A stretch of DNA of 64,000 bases from Calonectria ilicicola. Taxonomy: Eukaryota; Ascomycota; Sordariomycetes; Hypocreales; Nectriaceae. The notes under the pieces were generated by a model. That model did no database searches and was not told the DNA's origin. It worked only from the letters and a program-made list of their open reading frames with translations. Each line of letters starts with the position of its first letter. Positions within the stretch are counted from its first letter, which is position 1. Shown piece by piece: positions 10,986 to 23,290 of the stretch. Position numbers and translations under genes: made by a program. Location of the stretch: NCBI GenBank assembly GCA_020809705.1, contig CP085835.1, forward strand, positions 3,720,001 to 3,784,000. Reading direction: 5' to 3'.

Positions 10986-11945
10986 ATAATTAAAACTCAC
11001 TCAAGAGTGATGTCCGTTTGTGGTTGGAATGAGCGATGCCAGTCCGTCGTCAAGTCTAGTGGTAAATGGGGGTTTGGGATCGTTTGCTGTATTTGTGTGT
11101 TTTGAGTCCAAAGGCAGTGCCTACAAGACAAATCAATAATATATTAGTATACCAAATATACCAGTTGTACCCCCATACATCATGTTTGCCATGCCTACAT
11201 CACTAATATTTGAATCGTAATAATGCAAATTTTGAAGATTGCGAATACGCTTTCCAACTCAGCCACCTGAGTCATTCAGCATGATTGGAAAGGATGATTC
11301 GTTTTTACAGACTCGTATACAATGATGTCGGCCCTTAATTGTGGCGCTGCTCAATCCAGGCTTCTTCGTCCAGCAGAGAGAGGCAAGTCCTCGGCGGATT
11401 CGGCGCCAGTAATTTTGGAGGCTACCTACTGTGAACTAGCACGTTAAAGGAAGTTGTTGTAAAAACGGCATCCTCTCACCGCACAGCCTAAGAAACACAA
11501 TTTTTATGATAGCGTTAGGGTTGAAATAAACTAATGCGGACATGGGTGTAACGTGACTATACCATTACTATTCCAATGCCTTGCTTGGAAAACTTACTGC
11601 CATGCCACAACGTTGTTATTCCCTCCTCTTTTTTATTGAATTAATTATGAGTAAGAGATTTCTTGATCGCATCCACGCTGGCGCATATGCCATGGAATTT
11701 CGATCGTATCGTCTCTAGGGTTACTCTTGTTCTAACCCAGACTGACCCACCCTTTTTATAATTATTTATTTTGCATATTTATTATTTAATTTATATATAT
11801 AATATAATTATTACTATATTTAAAATATAAAATACACAAGTAAAGATCTTTTATTTTTACAAAGATAGTTTTTAACTGAGCAGTTATATAATTTAGCTCC
11901 TCCCAGAGCGAAGGAGATCAAGACTAGGAGGCAGGCTGTATTAGA
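10986..11945. other. AT-rich intergenic stretch, no gene
   Basis: No coding region is seen. 11755-11870 is almost pure A/T, with long TATATATA and TTTATT runs. This could be a mutated repeat relic or simply an AT-rich spacer; I cannot tell which from the sequence. Confidence 0.55.
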
Positions 11946-12607
11946 TTAAGAAGTTGAACAAGTGTGACTAGGCGTCGCGCAATTTGTTGTGTTGGACTCA
12001 GACGTATATTCATCAGCCTTTCGCTTGCGCGTCAGGGAAGAATCCAGAGGTGTTTGCGAAGCAGCGGATGAAGATGAGGCCGATGCGGGGAGCGCAGGGC
12101 TAGAGTTAGACTGAGACCTTTCATGCAACTTTCGCTTGAGCCCCAGGATAGTGATTTCAATTTGCCGTCTTTGTTCCAATACCTCTTGTCGCCTGAGCCT
12201 CAGGAGGGTGATTTTAGTTTGCCGTTTTTGGTCCAATAACGCTTTGGCCCGGTGTTGATCAAGATGGTCGCGCAGCAATTGTATTGTGCGGGGCTGGTAA
12301 CGGCATTTATCGCATCGGAAGAAAATCTCTCCACTGGCAGTTTTCTTAAGGAGCGTTTGGGATTTCTTTGTTCTGGGTCGCGTTTCTGGTGCCACATGAG
12401 CGCGTCCAGGTTGGGCAAGGTAATCCCGCACAATTCATTACACTGATACCGAATACACCGTGGGTCTAACGGTGGTCCAGGTGGCAGTGATGGTTGCTCT
12501 CGTACTTTTTTTAATGGGACGAGGCACCCTGGTGGGAGGAGTGGCGGTGTCGACACGCAGCCTGGGCACGGGCATCCAAAGGAGTGGGCGCGAGAAAGAC
12601 GAAACAT
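11946..12607 (-). pseudogene. C2H2-type zinc-finger gene with a frameshift
   Basis: Two overlapping frames belong together. The first runs from the ATG at 12607 and carries a Cys/His stretch (CIRYQCNELCG, then WHQKRDPEQ). The second, ending at 11946, carries FRCDKCRYQPRTIQLLRDH, a C-x2-C-x12-H-x3-H finger, followed by a basic coiled coil and a Ser-rich tail with RKRKADE, a likely nuclear signal. Sense switches from the first frame to the second near 12370-12385, where a one-base change (or two bases the other way) restores continuity. No GT-AG intron fits there. A likely DNA-binding protein now inactive, or one base-call error. The coiled coil contains an in-frame 57-bp tandem duplication. 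Confidence 0.5.
12136..12249 (-). repeat. 57-bp tandem duplication inside the zinc-finger gene
   Basis: Two diverged 57-nt copies (12193-12249 and 12136-12192) encode 19-residue units, QKRQTKITLLRLR and QRRQIEITILGLK in their cores. The length is a multiple of three and the units are heptad-like, extending a predicted coiled coil. Confidence 0.6.
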
Positions 12608-14955
12608 GACTCAAAGAAAAATAAATTGTACCTGAGTGGGTGGTAAGAGAAAGTGGTAGGCAAGGGAGAGTGGTAACGGCTATCGGGGGAAATCAAAGGG
12701 TAAATGTTGTCATTTCAGATCAACTCCATCTCTATTTCCTTGCTTTTTGGTATGCCGATTCCACTAATCCGTCACCAGAGGGACCAAGAAGGTTCACGCC
12801 AATCAAGGCGATCAAGCTATAGTCAGCGTGTTCACTAATGTCGCTTAAAAAGGCGCTAGGCATTCATTCACGATTCCCGTATTGTCCGAGTGGCACGAGA
12901 AAATTGCGTACATTATTGGAAGCAAACAAAGGAATTAACAAAGAATTCGTGTGATTTTATTGATGCATACGCTGCTTCTGATAACTCCAAAAATTCTTGG
13001 AAGCGTAGAGACCCTTTTGTTGCCTTGCTATTTCGTTGTTCGGATTTCAGCACAGACAACAAATTTGCTATACGCGATGCCTGTGGTGGTAAATCTTAAG
13101 AGTGGAATTCTGGAGTAAACACAGCATGCAGTTCATTAAACGCGAAAATGAACATGCATCAGATACCGCCGTGTGGCCTTTTATATTACAGCAATATCGC
13201 TCTTTCATTTTGTCAAATTATCATCATCATGGATTCTGGTTCTAAAGGCAAGACCGAGCTCAACTAAATTTTACAACCATCAGTACTATTAGTAATAGTA
13301 TCTGTACCATGCAATTAACTCTCATATAGCCATAACTCTGAGATTCAATCATCATGGCCAAACTTAGTTGTATCTGCCACCGTTGTGGCTTTGGATCTTC
13401 CTCTTGGTCGAGCCCACGATTTACCAAAATAACTCTGAGATTTACTCAAAAGTCTGATAGAAAACTCTATCAAACTGGAGATTTATTAAAGACGCTGTCC
13501 TACTGAGCCAAAATGCATTCCATCGCATACATCCTCAACACCATTCAAAATGGCGATCGAAGATCTAGAGGTCGAGCGCCTTACCATCATTATATTTAAC
13601 AACCTCCGCCAACAGGATGCTTCAGCCGTACAGATCGGAGAAGTTACGGGCTGCACTCAGATCAGTTCGTACCTCGAGATACGTGTGAAGATTCGCACCT
13701 CCCGTTATATCCGTTAGCCGATTAGGCTAAAGGATAATTCCATAATCGCGATGCTCGCAACCTTATCTCATCTAGTCACAAGAAGTCCAACCTCACGCCA
13801 CCGAATACTATTCCTGCTGTGCTATAGTGACAGAAATGATCTCTGTAGCAGAGAATCTAGGGGGGATTAGGCAGTCGGATCGATTGAAATATCCTTGTGT
13901 GTTTAACGATCTACGTCTATTAAAGCGCCAGCAGAATATTCTAGCTCATGAGTACGGCCATAGAGAGAAAGGTATTGGCTAGTTTAAGGTGGTTCAAACC
14001 ATTGACAGCGTCTACCCAAAGTTGGAAAGCGAATTAGTTGCGGCTATTTTATTAGAGTGATCCAAAATGAAATTGAGGCATCTAGAACCGGGATCGGAGG
14101 AGAACATTAGTAGAAACAAGAACCTTTGCATTTGCAGAGTATATTGATTTGACCTTGCTGGATAGCTAGACTTTTGTATAGGTAAAGAGAGGAAAAGAAA
14201 AATAGAAACAAGAACCAGGCACAGTAATTAGAAATTAGTGATTTGATATTATTTATAGGGTCCGATTATCTCCAGGCGCTTCTGGCCCCAAGTTTCGGGA
14301 TACTCATGATGAGGCTGGCGAGTTGGGATGTCACTAAACCCTTAGGTTCCCTTTTTCATTGCCTAATTTTCTTTTTTTCTTTTTTTTCTCATTTCATGAC
14401 TTGGCCAACACAGCCACATGCGCCATTCAACATTGATTGGGAGGGGTGTCTATGCACGTGCAGTGAATCCCATACATTTGCACTTGTCACAAGGTATCGA
14501 ATTCTCGTTGAATATGATACAACAATCATTCTAATGCTACGATTCATACGTATTAATTCAAAAGAAAAAAGTTTCATATAGAGTCTAAATATCTTAGAAT
14601 GTTTTTTATCCCCATAGAGCATATGTTATGCATAATTAACCTGCAAGTGGAAAAAGGCGAATTTTCAAGATACCAACCGATCAGGCGGGGCTTCTTTTTT
14701 GTAAACACACTGTATGCAAGTAAGACATGGCGGCTGGGCACATGATGCGGCTGCTTACATGGCTGCCTACGAGGCAGACCAACCATTTTAATACCTCAGA
14801 CTACCCCTACGACCGTAGCTCCTTGTTGCGCAGGATGATTGACGCTCCTCCACGAGGGTGTGCGTGGTACATACATCACTAGTCCTTGCAAATCCGGTTG
14901 GACTTTGTCATATTCTCGCACGGCTTACAATCTAAGATGCATGCGCGATAGCGAC
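12608..14955. other. Intergenic, possibly with decayed coding relics
   Basis: This is 2.3 kb without a supported gene. A short frame opens at 13551 (MAIEDLEVERLTIIIFNNLR) and looks vaguely like a helix-turn-helix start, but it stops after about 55 codons and I could not tie it to a transposase family or find inverted ends. Confidence 0.45.
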
Positions 14956-17900
14956 ATGTCATACTCATACCCAAGTACAGACGCGTCTGCCACAGGCAGT
15001 GCCGCAGATCCTCTTTCGGTTTTCAACGCAGCCTGCGCAGAGTTTCGATCCTCTTTGTCGGAAGAGCAGCGTGTGCTATTCCATGAGCATCAAAATGCCA
15101 AATCCATGCTCGTAGCCATCGAGGGTTTGGCTGAAAAACACACCAGCCAGAGGGTTGTTCTCAGACGATGCTGTGAAAAAGTGTCAGAATTGGCAGCGAA
15201 GCTTGGGCCATTTTTTAAAACCTTGGACCTTTTTGTTTCGCCTCATATAGAATTCGCGACTGTTACTTGGGGTTCTCTGTGTCTTGTGTTCGAAGTAAGT
15301 TCACCTTTAGTTATACCGGGAGGAATACCCCAGAGAAATATTAACCATCTTTGCTTCACAGTTGGGAACAAAGCATTGGCAATTTCTGGATGGGGTTTGC
15401 ACCATGTTTCAAACTATGAGCAAGAGGTTGCCGACCTATGAAAGTTTCATTGAACGATGGACTGCCCACCGAAAAGGCTTCCAACCTCCAAGCCGCTTGC
15501 TGGCTGCGATGGGTTATATCTACTCAGACCTTCTTCAGTTCTGCTTTGATGTATGTCAAATTCTGTCACGCAAGCGATCTAGTTAGCCTTTTTCACCTTT
15601 TCCGAACTAGTACTTTTTACTAACCTCTTTTTTCTTTCAGAATTTCTATCTCTCGGAGGATCCTTCATCCATTCCCTCCACAAAGCAGCTGTTAGCCCTT
15701 TCAACGTCCGATACGACGCACTTCTCAAAAGATGGAATCAACACCAACAATTCTTTAAGCTTGAAATGAATATGATTTCCGGGATGGAGCAGCTAAGGAC
15801 TTTGGAGAATATTGAAAATATTTCAAAGAACTTCTCCAAAGCTGGTATGTTCGAAGACGAGTTGTTATATCGTTCCTGGAGGAATATTGGTAAGCTAGGC
15901 ATTCATACGGGAACCAGAAAACTTCTGGGTGTTAACCCATCTTCATAGACACCATCCATCACCAACTTCATATTTGGATTAATTCACCTTCATGGCTCAA
16001 TCTTTTCGAGATTGCACAGAGACAGCGGGAAATGGACAGCACCGAATGGCTCTTGAGCCACGACCTAGTAGCTCAATGGATTTCAAAAACCATCAACCTC
16101 AATTCATTCTTTCAACTACTCTGGGTACAAGGTACGCATATCCTCCCATGACTACACCAGTGTTTGAGATTCTTACTGGAAGTATAGGCAAGCCGGGGTT
16201 TGGAAAAACGACGTTATGTACAACCCTAATCGAAACCCTGCAGAGGCACCGGCTTTTGGAAACCCAAGATAATCAAAAAGTCGCCGTGGCATTCTTCTAC
16301 TTTAACCAACAAATACCAGCCAGTACAGCAAGCAATGCACTTTGGAGAGCCGTTCTCATGCAACTCTTGCACACGATGCCAAGTTTCGACCCAGACCTCC
16401 TCGATACTTTCCTCTTATTTCGAGAATCCCATAAAACTGGCCAGTTCACCGCATCTAATAACGAGATATTCTCAATTTTGAGACTTCTTATCCAACGTCT
16501 GGATAACTTTATACTAATCGTGGACGGGATTGATGAATGTCAGGATCAAGATCAATTCTGGCAAAGTCTTCAAATAATATGCGCCGAAACGACTGCAGCC
16601 TCAGTCGCCCTATTTAGCAGACCTACAGTAACATTACCTGATGGCTTAATGCAAAGCAGTGTGTCATTAGAGCTGAACAGCAGTCTAAATCTAGACGATA
16701 TCCGTTTGTTTCTCCAACCAAGAATCCAGAATATTTTGAACTCAAACGATTCACTAGCCTCCTCATACAATCCAGAGGACATAATTAATGAGATAGCATA
16801 TCGAGCAAACGGGATGTTTTTATGGGCATCTCTCTTCGTTGACTATCTTCAATCACCTTTTCTTTCCAGTCGAGAGCAATACACTGCCCTCAGAGAGCTG
16901 AGCAGACTTGAAGGTCTTGATTTACTTTATGGAGCGATCATCCATACCCTAATTAAAAAAGGGAGAGCCAGTCTATCAAATACGGTGCAAATATTTGAGT
17001 TTTTGCTGAATTCAGTGAGGCAACTTCATATTACTGAACTTCAGCATCTTATCGCCACTCCTCTAGACAGGAGAATGGAATCTGACGACTTGATACCGGA
17101 TTTTTCCCGCAAAATAGGACACCTTTCTGGAGCTTTACTAGAATTAGACTCACAGGGATTCGTTCGCTTCGTTCACCTTTCCGTTATCGAGTATCTAACA
17201 GAGTCAAGAGATCCGCTTTTGACCCAGGACCCCTCCCCCCGAATGATGATAGATAAATACAGGGGCAATTCAAACTTGGCCTGTCGTTGCTTATCTTACC
17301 TATGCTATACTGTAGAAGCGGAGCCATTATCTGGGTCCCCTCGGATAGCTCCCGATCTTGAAGCACAAATAAAGAGATATCCTCTCTTGAACTATGTATC
17401 AGAATTCTGGAGTTTTCATGTCTTGAAATGCATGGAGGCCATGGCATCGGCTCCAGATAATTTCTTCAACGAACAAGTCATTCGCCTAGCTTCAAAATTC
17501 TTATCTCATGGCCGGTCAACGCTGGTTTGGATTGAGGCTTCCTGGTTATTCAAACGACCGCCCCAGATCAGGCATGGACCCAATGAGGCGTTTTTCAGCA
17601 GCGGTTTACAGGCGCCAGCGAGGCTTAATAGTTCCCTCAAGGTGATGTGGGAGACTGCTTGGAAGACACTACATGAGTTTTCTCGGGACTTGGATGCACT
17701 CAACTCTTCCTGGGCAAATATTCTAGAGAAGGAACCGAACGAGATCTGGGAGCCGAGCATCTCGGCGTTCAATCAATCTCCATTCTGGCAACGCGTCTCT
17801 GGCATGCGCATTATTGCGCAATTCAATTCGAAACCCGACGTCAATCACAAATCGATTCAACTAAAAACGCGGCTTGGAGAGGATGGAGTTCATCTGGGGC

Positions 17901-19361
17901 TGATCCAACTCTACATTCCACAAGAAGACTTCCAAAGACCCAGAATTTTCTTTGAACTATGGTCTATCCAACCGAATAACAAATTAAAAGAAATCGATCT
18001 CAGAATACCGAGGAACTGCTTGAAGCCATTCCTTCGCCCGCGGATATTAAATCCATGCTTTTCCCAAAACCATTTCCAATGCCCGGTCGCTCTCACCGCA
18101 GATCTGCAACGCATCGCAGCACCTGGATGTGTAGTGGATATCCGTGACTTCAAGGATTTGAATTTGGACGATAATACACAGTTCATTGACTTCACTGGAA
18201 ATTCTTGGCGCAATGGGCCTTTCAAATTTGGAATTGAAGATTTTCAATTGAACTATGATATACAGATATCAAACAGCGGTCGCTTTTTGATGACGATCCA
18301 CAAATCGAATGGTATTGTCGAGATAAATAAAAGGACAGGCTGTCATCTACGACTCATCACCTTATACGAAGATGCCAATTCGTCTGTGGGTTCGCGGGCG
18401 TCATATCGTCATCTTGCGTCTCTAGCGTTCAAACCCGTATATCACGATGACAGCGAAGGCGACATTTGCGCCCTTCTAAATCCGAAGTATCCTGTCGTTG
18501 CCATCAAGTACGATGCCGTTATTGTCTACCGAGCCACCAAGGATAAGTCCAATTGTCTGGATACTGGTACACGTGGCGTATCAGTATGGAATTTTCAATC
18601 ATCAGGTATACAACAAACACCTTGACTGGGCCACATATAATACGTCTAAAAGTTTTTCATGTTCACTAACTATCTCTTTTCCAGGAAGAGACAGCCTTCA
18701 GCCCATCAATAAGCTTCCCAGCAAACTTGTTTTTGACCTTGACTTTGAGTTCTTCTGTGGGTTGAGGATCGCCAACCATAACTCAAACTCAACCTCTGGC
18801 GAAATAATGGCAGAGAATAGTTCGTTTTCAATAAAAGCAGAGTCAGACAACCATACACAGGTCATTCAACATTCCAAAGGCAAATTTTTGGATCTACAAC
18901 TTCCATACCGAACGTCCCCATCAGCTATACAAAATATGGGAGAAATTAACAGTTTTATAAATCAATCTGGGATGCGCTCCGTTTCAAAATTAGATAAGTA
19001 TGCTGAGGGAGGCGTTTGCTTGTCTACCCTGCGTGATGATGGGGTCATTGAAGATGAACTAATTACACGGCTTCCACAATCCATATCACAGGACTACCAA
19101 GCTTCGATGATAAATTTGCCAGGAAACGGAAATACTTCGGATCGCATTTTGTTCTTGGATCGAGAAGACCGACCATTTAAAAAGCACAAATTTCCTACAG
19201 AAACAGGAACCAGCAATCCCACCCAGCAACTTCCACTTGTTTTGCAGCGAAGTCAAGAAACAATACGAAAAGTTACAACAACGAGCTCTGGCCTGACTGG
19301 TCAATCCCAGAAGCGACTCGGATGGTTTGAGGATGAACGGCAAACTAAGAAGAGGCATTAG
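14956..19361 (+). CDS. NACHT-domain NLR-like protein (STAND NTPase)
   Basis: Six exons: 14956-15294, 15362-15581, 15641-15889, 15949-16131, 16188-18605 and 18685-19361; 1361 residues. The N-terminus (about 20-300) is a helical domain of the DUF7708 type found before fungal NACHT domains (VTWGSLCLVFE, MGYIYSDLLQFCFDVCQIL). Walker A is GKPGFGKTT at 331-339 and Walker B ILIVDGIDEC near 440. The NACHT-distal signatures ANGMFLWASLFVDYL and FVHLSVIEYL follow. Intron 2 needs the unusual donor GTTAGC at 15582 to keep the frame; the others are normal. STAND proteins oligomerise on ligand sensing and in fungi are linked to non-self recognition and cell death. The C-terminal 600 residues show no ankyrin, WD40 or TPR repeats that I can see; a few strands near 18240-18560 could be a diverged propeller. 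It ends QTKKRH, a basic tail. An alternative start is the in-frame ATG at 14941. Confidence 0.85.
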
Positions 19362-19743
19362 CCTACGATTTGAAGGCCGAGGTAAAGGTCTGAAATCAGA
19401 TCTAGATGTCCAGAACTGGACCTGAGGCAGAAACAGGGATTCAAGTAGATGGTAGCCCAGTGAGGACAAGAATCAAGCGTGGAATTCGAGGATTGGTGGT
19501 TAGGTACTATTTTCTTTAGGATTAAATTATCTCCAAGTGCTTTGTAGGACCAATCATTCTCGGCAATCGTAGCCTAGTTGAGAGAATGGTGGGCCATCCC
19601 CCTCGCGCCGCTCCTACCCCATTAAGACAGGCAGGTTTGTAGAACCGCTGTAATTACTAGCTCTAAACTCCATCCCATCACTAGTAAATATTGAATCCCT
19701 CCCCGGATCAATACCTAGGGGCATCGTAGAACTACATCTGAGC
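19362..19743. other. Spacer between convergent genes
   Basis: 382 bp between the 3' ends of the NACHT gene and the methyltransferase gene, presumably holding both 3' UTRs. I see nothing else. Confidence 0.5.
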
Positions 19744-21190
19744 CTATTCTGGCTTACGGCCATATACATAACGAACCATCATATATCCATGAACCTTGCG
19801 GTTACGAAGCACATTACGGCGCATATCCATCAAAAACGTCGGATAATCATCCTTTGGCCATTTGAGAACATTGTGCCATAGCATGAGGGTGTATCCTATG
19901 TTTCTACAGTCACAAAATGAAGCAGGAATGGGGAGGGGGGAACGAACCTTCAATGTCATTCTCCAAAGTCAGGTTGACGTATCGACCCACCTCGGAAAGG
20001 TTGGCATCTTTGGGCCAACCACCTACCGGGAGCTGAAAGGCGACAGATTAGCAATGACAAGGGCGAAAATTGAATGGAAAACACTTGCCTTGTAGTTCAC
20101 ACTTTTGATTTCCGTAAATCCTGCCTCCCGAAGGCCCTTCTCCTGCAATCCCTGCCGCTGCACATAAAACGGCGATCCCAACGCTGCTCCGCCATCCGCA
20201 TAAATCTTTGCCCACGTCTTCAATACTGGCACAGTTTCCGTAGTGCCATCGTCACTTCGAATCTCTACGTCAGCTTCGCACGACTGAACCCAGCCGCCTG
20301 GAGCGCAACAGCGATATGCCTGCTTAAAGAGTTCACTCCAGTCCTTGATCGCGCCGAAAAGATAGCGAATATGAATAAAGTCGAAATCACCCTCGTTCCA
20401 GGCCCAAGGCTGTGTCGCATCCTCCACTTCAAATCTAAGATTCGGGGGGATCCAATGTGGCTGAATTGGAGATAGGTCGGAGCCGATCACTTGAGCCTGC
20501 GGGTGCTTGTCTGCGAAGTCACTATGATGGCATTAGAAGAGAGAAGCGGCGAGAATCAGGTTCATCTATCACATTGCCCAAATACCTATCCATCCCCCAA
20601 AGACTATCAGCGATTGATCCATGCCAGTGACGCAGGTAAGGATATCATACCGGTTCCTGTACCAACGTCCAAAACTTTCTGTTTTCCACCGGTGTCAGCG
20701 CTAACGAAGAAATATCCCATGAGCCTAACGCACCTTCACATCTTCGCCAATAGGCGCAAGGAACAGCTTCCCGCCAAGGAGCAAAGTTAGGGAATGATGG
20801 TTGATGTCGACCGACTCTCGTTGTTGCTCGTCGTTGGGAGTGAAATACTCGGTCGGGTGGCGGTCACTGTGGTATGTTCGTCCCTGGATAGTGCGATAAT
20901 CAAGGATGCTAGATGTGAGAGAAGCAGTAGAGCTTGCGCTGCGAAATAAAATATGTCAGTCGAACCGCAATCCCAATGTATAGGTGTTCTTCTCACAAGT
21001 CATCTCCCACGGTTGAGTCGTGATCGGTTTCATCACCCTCATTCTAACATCAGGTTAGACTTGCAATGTGAGTGGATGGATCCTTGCAATTCACTTCTAC
21101 GTCTAGTGCGGGAACTAGCTCGAGCTGAGGGCCCGGCGCAGCGATCGGCGGAGGAGCAGGGTTTGTGCCTGAAACGGCGTTGTCAGACAT
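19744..21190 (-). CDS. LaeA-like SAM-dependent methyltransferase
   Basis: Eight exons on the minus strand: 21190-21095, 21043-20997, 20938-20734, 20678-20651, 20585-20573, 20521-20089, 20032-19948 and 19895-19744; 352 residues. The fold is class I methyltransferase: motif I VLDVGTGTGIWAID at about 118-131, then IGSDLSPIQP, DFDFIHIRYLFGAIKDW and APGGWVQSCEADVE. An acidic N-terminus (DETDHDSTVGDDFASSTAS) and the YHSDRHPTEYFTPNDE block are hallmarks of the LaeA/UMTA-like family. These are nuclear or cytosolic enzymes, some controlling secondary metabolism; the substrate is unknown here. Exon 5 is only 13 nt. The intron after 20089 begins GCAAGT, a GC-AG intron, required because only it joins NYK to LPVGGWPKDANLS. 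It is not LaeA itself as far as can be judged, since this family has many paralogues. Confidence 0.88.
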
Positions 21191-22681
21191 GGCGACGACA
21201 GAACTTTGCGTAATTTTTAACGATTGAGGTCATAAATGGACACCTTCCAACAGAAGACACGGTAAGTTAGAGGGCTCGCTTCTTTTATCTCTCACCTCTT
21301 GGCGGGGTTCTATGACCTGATACTGACCGTTGTTGGTTGTTGGCTTGTCTGCCCCACACCACTAATGTAACGAACCGTTCACAACTGCCGTAACCCAATA
21401 GGAACATGCAAAATTTGTGTTCCTAGAGAAATGCAATGCATTAGGCTCAAATTCCTTGACACGCGGCAGGGACTGGAGGCCGTATTGTGACGTTGCAAGA
21501 TCTCACTGGTGACCACCTGCATGAACCCACTGAAAAAGACGAGTTCAAATCGTCTGAAGAAGGCTGTCCTAATTCTGATACGACATAATCCAGTCCTATG
21601 GAATCAAGGGCAGCCCGCCTATTGGGGCATTTAGCAGGCCTCAGCCAATCCTTTCCAAATAAGGTCCTGGGCCCTGATGTGGATCTTCGTCGTGATGCTC
21701 CTATGGTTCGCCAACTAAAAGTCTTCGCCTTAGCACGCTCTTGATATCTTGGTCAAGGTGATGGCGATGCATAAGCCTAGCGCACAAACTGCCGCTCTCC
21801 AAGAAAGCCATCAAGTTCTTTCTCAGCCGATACAGAAGCCAAGGTCGGATTATAGAGCCAGTCCAGAGAAAATTCTAACGAGGAATTTCTTTTTTTGTGC
21901 AATCAAACAGATCTACTCCGTTGTAGTAGTAAATAGTCGACTTAAAGGTGAACCGAGCAATCTATAACACAAAATGAGTTAACAGTCAGATTGGAACAAT
22001 GCAATTATTCATATTGCGGTGTTGGGTACCACGTGGAGAGTCTCAGCCCAATATGCGCTTTACTAGGAAGTTCAACGCCACAGTGCTTCTGACGCGGCAG
22101 GCAAAATGTTAAAAAGTAGCCTGGTTCTGCCCCGCTTGAGCTCTGGCTCCACTCCATCTTAGCCGCTTGCTTCCATTCAAATATTACTCCAAGACAGCAG
22201 GCCCTTCTGACAAGATGTTTATAATATCAGGAAATGACCCAAGGCTGTCGGAAGATTCAGCGAGAATTTGGGTGAAATGACAGGTAGCTAGCTAAATAAT
22301 GCGCTAGAGGTCCATTGAGTTTGATGGGAAGGAAAAGAACACCGATGGAGGTGGCATCTCACCATAACAGTACCCAGAGAGCGTTCCTGGATGTGGCAAA
22401 AAGGAACTAATAATCTGGACTGATGAATCATCAGGAGAATCATGCATTGTCGTTTTAAGTTAAGCCAGCAGTGATCACAGTTCTAGTAATTTTTTAATAA
22501 TCTCATCATGCAATTGAAATAAGAAGGAATCTTCAAAAGACACCAAAAAATAAACTTGAAGCATAAATCTAAGTTACAAATTTCCTTGTTCTCTGTCCAA
22601 AGCCACACCCAGCTACCAGTGTCTCAATACCAGTGCAGTCCTTAGTTCAGAAACCCCAGATACAGGATCACCCTCCACCTT
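21191..22681. other. Intergenic, no gene seen
   Basis: 1.5 kb between the divergent start of the methyltransferase gene and the 3' end of the SnoaL-like gene. No motif-bearing frame, RNA gene or repeat was found. Confidence 0.5.
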
Positions 22682-23290
22682 TTAAACGTTGACCGATGTC
22701 AGACCCAAGTTGTGGAAATAAGTGATAAAGTCCTGGGACATGTAGATCTCCTTGACCAGCCCAGTGCATTCATCAAGGATAGCAAAGTCGGTTCCGTTGT
22801 AGGTGACTGAAGAGCCGGCGCTAAGGGTTCTACAGGACAAACGCGTTAGAATTCGCAAATTAGGACGATGCGACTTTTTTGGGGCAACTTACGTGGGAGT
22901 TGTCATGTTTGCACTGGTGATGCCATTCATCCTCCATCGAACTGCAAACTGGTCCTTGTTGCTGACCAAGTGCAGGATGTCAAAGTCGTACTCCGCCCAG
23001 CCGGATCTCGACTTGTCGATGAAGGCAATATACTGCTCTCGGTTGGTGATGCTAATGGTAGTGCTGCCATTGGCGGCTGGCAGGCGATCACCGGCCAGCG
23101 AAACGTCAGGGTGGATGACGGAATCAACCAGAGTCATGTTGCCTCCCCAAAGAGCCATGTAGTTCTTGGCCAGCTTTTGAAAGTCGACATGAGGAGCCTT
23201 TCCCTCGCAGCAAAAAGAAGCATTGGCCGAAACGGCAAACAGGCCAGACACGGCAAGTGCCAGTTGAGTGAGGTTGGCGCTGAGGAGCAT
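22682..23290 (-). CDS. Secreted NTF2/SnoaL-like protein
   Basis: Two exons, 23290-22893 and 22829-22682, joined across a 63-nt GT-AG intron; 181 residues. A signal peptide (about residues 1-24, ending SANA) is followed by two adjacent cysteines and one NTF2-like fold: a helix (VDFQKLAKNYMALWGGNMTL), a strand-rich core (DFDILHLVSNKDQFAVRWRM) and a last strand (GTDFAILDECTGLVKEIYM). SnoaL-like proteins are usually cytosolic cyclases or isomerases or simply small ligand-binding cups; a secreted one is more likely a binding or effector-like protein. N-glycosylation sequons (NMT, NGS) fit secretion. No catalytic Asp/His pair is obvious. A TATA-like element lies near 23411-23419. Confidence 0.8.

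Noticed and set aside
13551..14100. Possible transposase relic with helix-turn-helix-like start
   Set aside because: Stops after about 55 codons, no inverted ends found and no family pattern that I can defend.
19744..23290. Secondary-metabolite cluster around the LaeA-like and SnoaL-like genes
   Set aside because: No polyketide synthase, NRPS, terpene synthase or transporter in the window; LaeA-like paralogues are common outside clusters.
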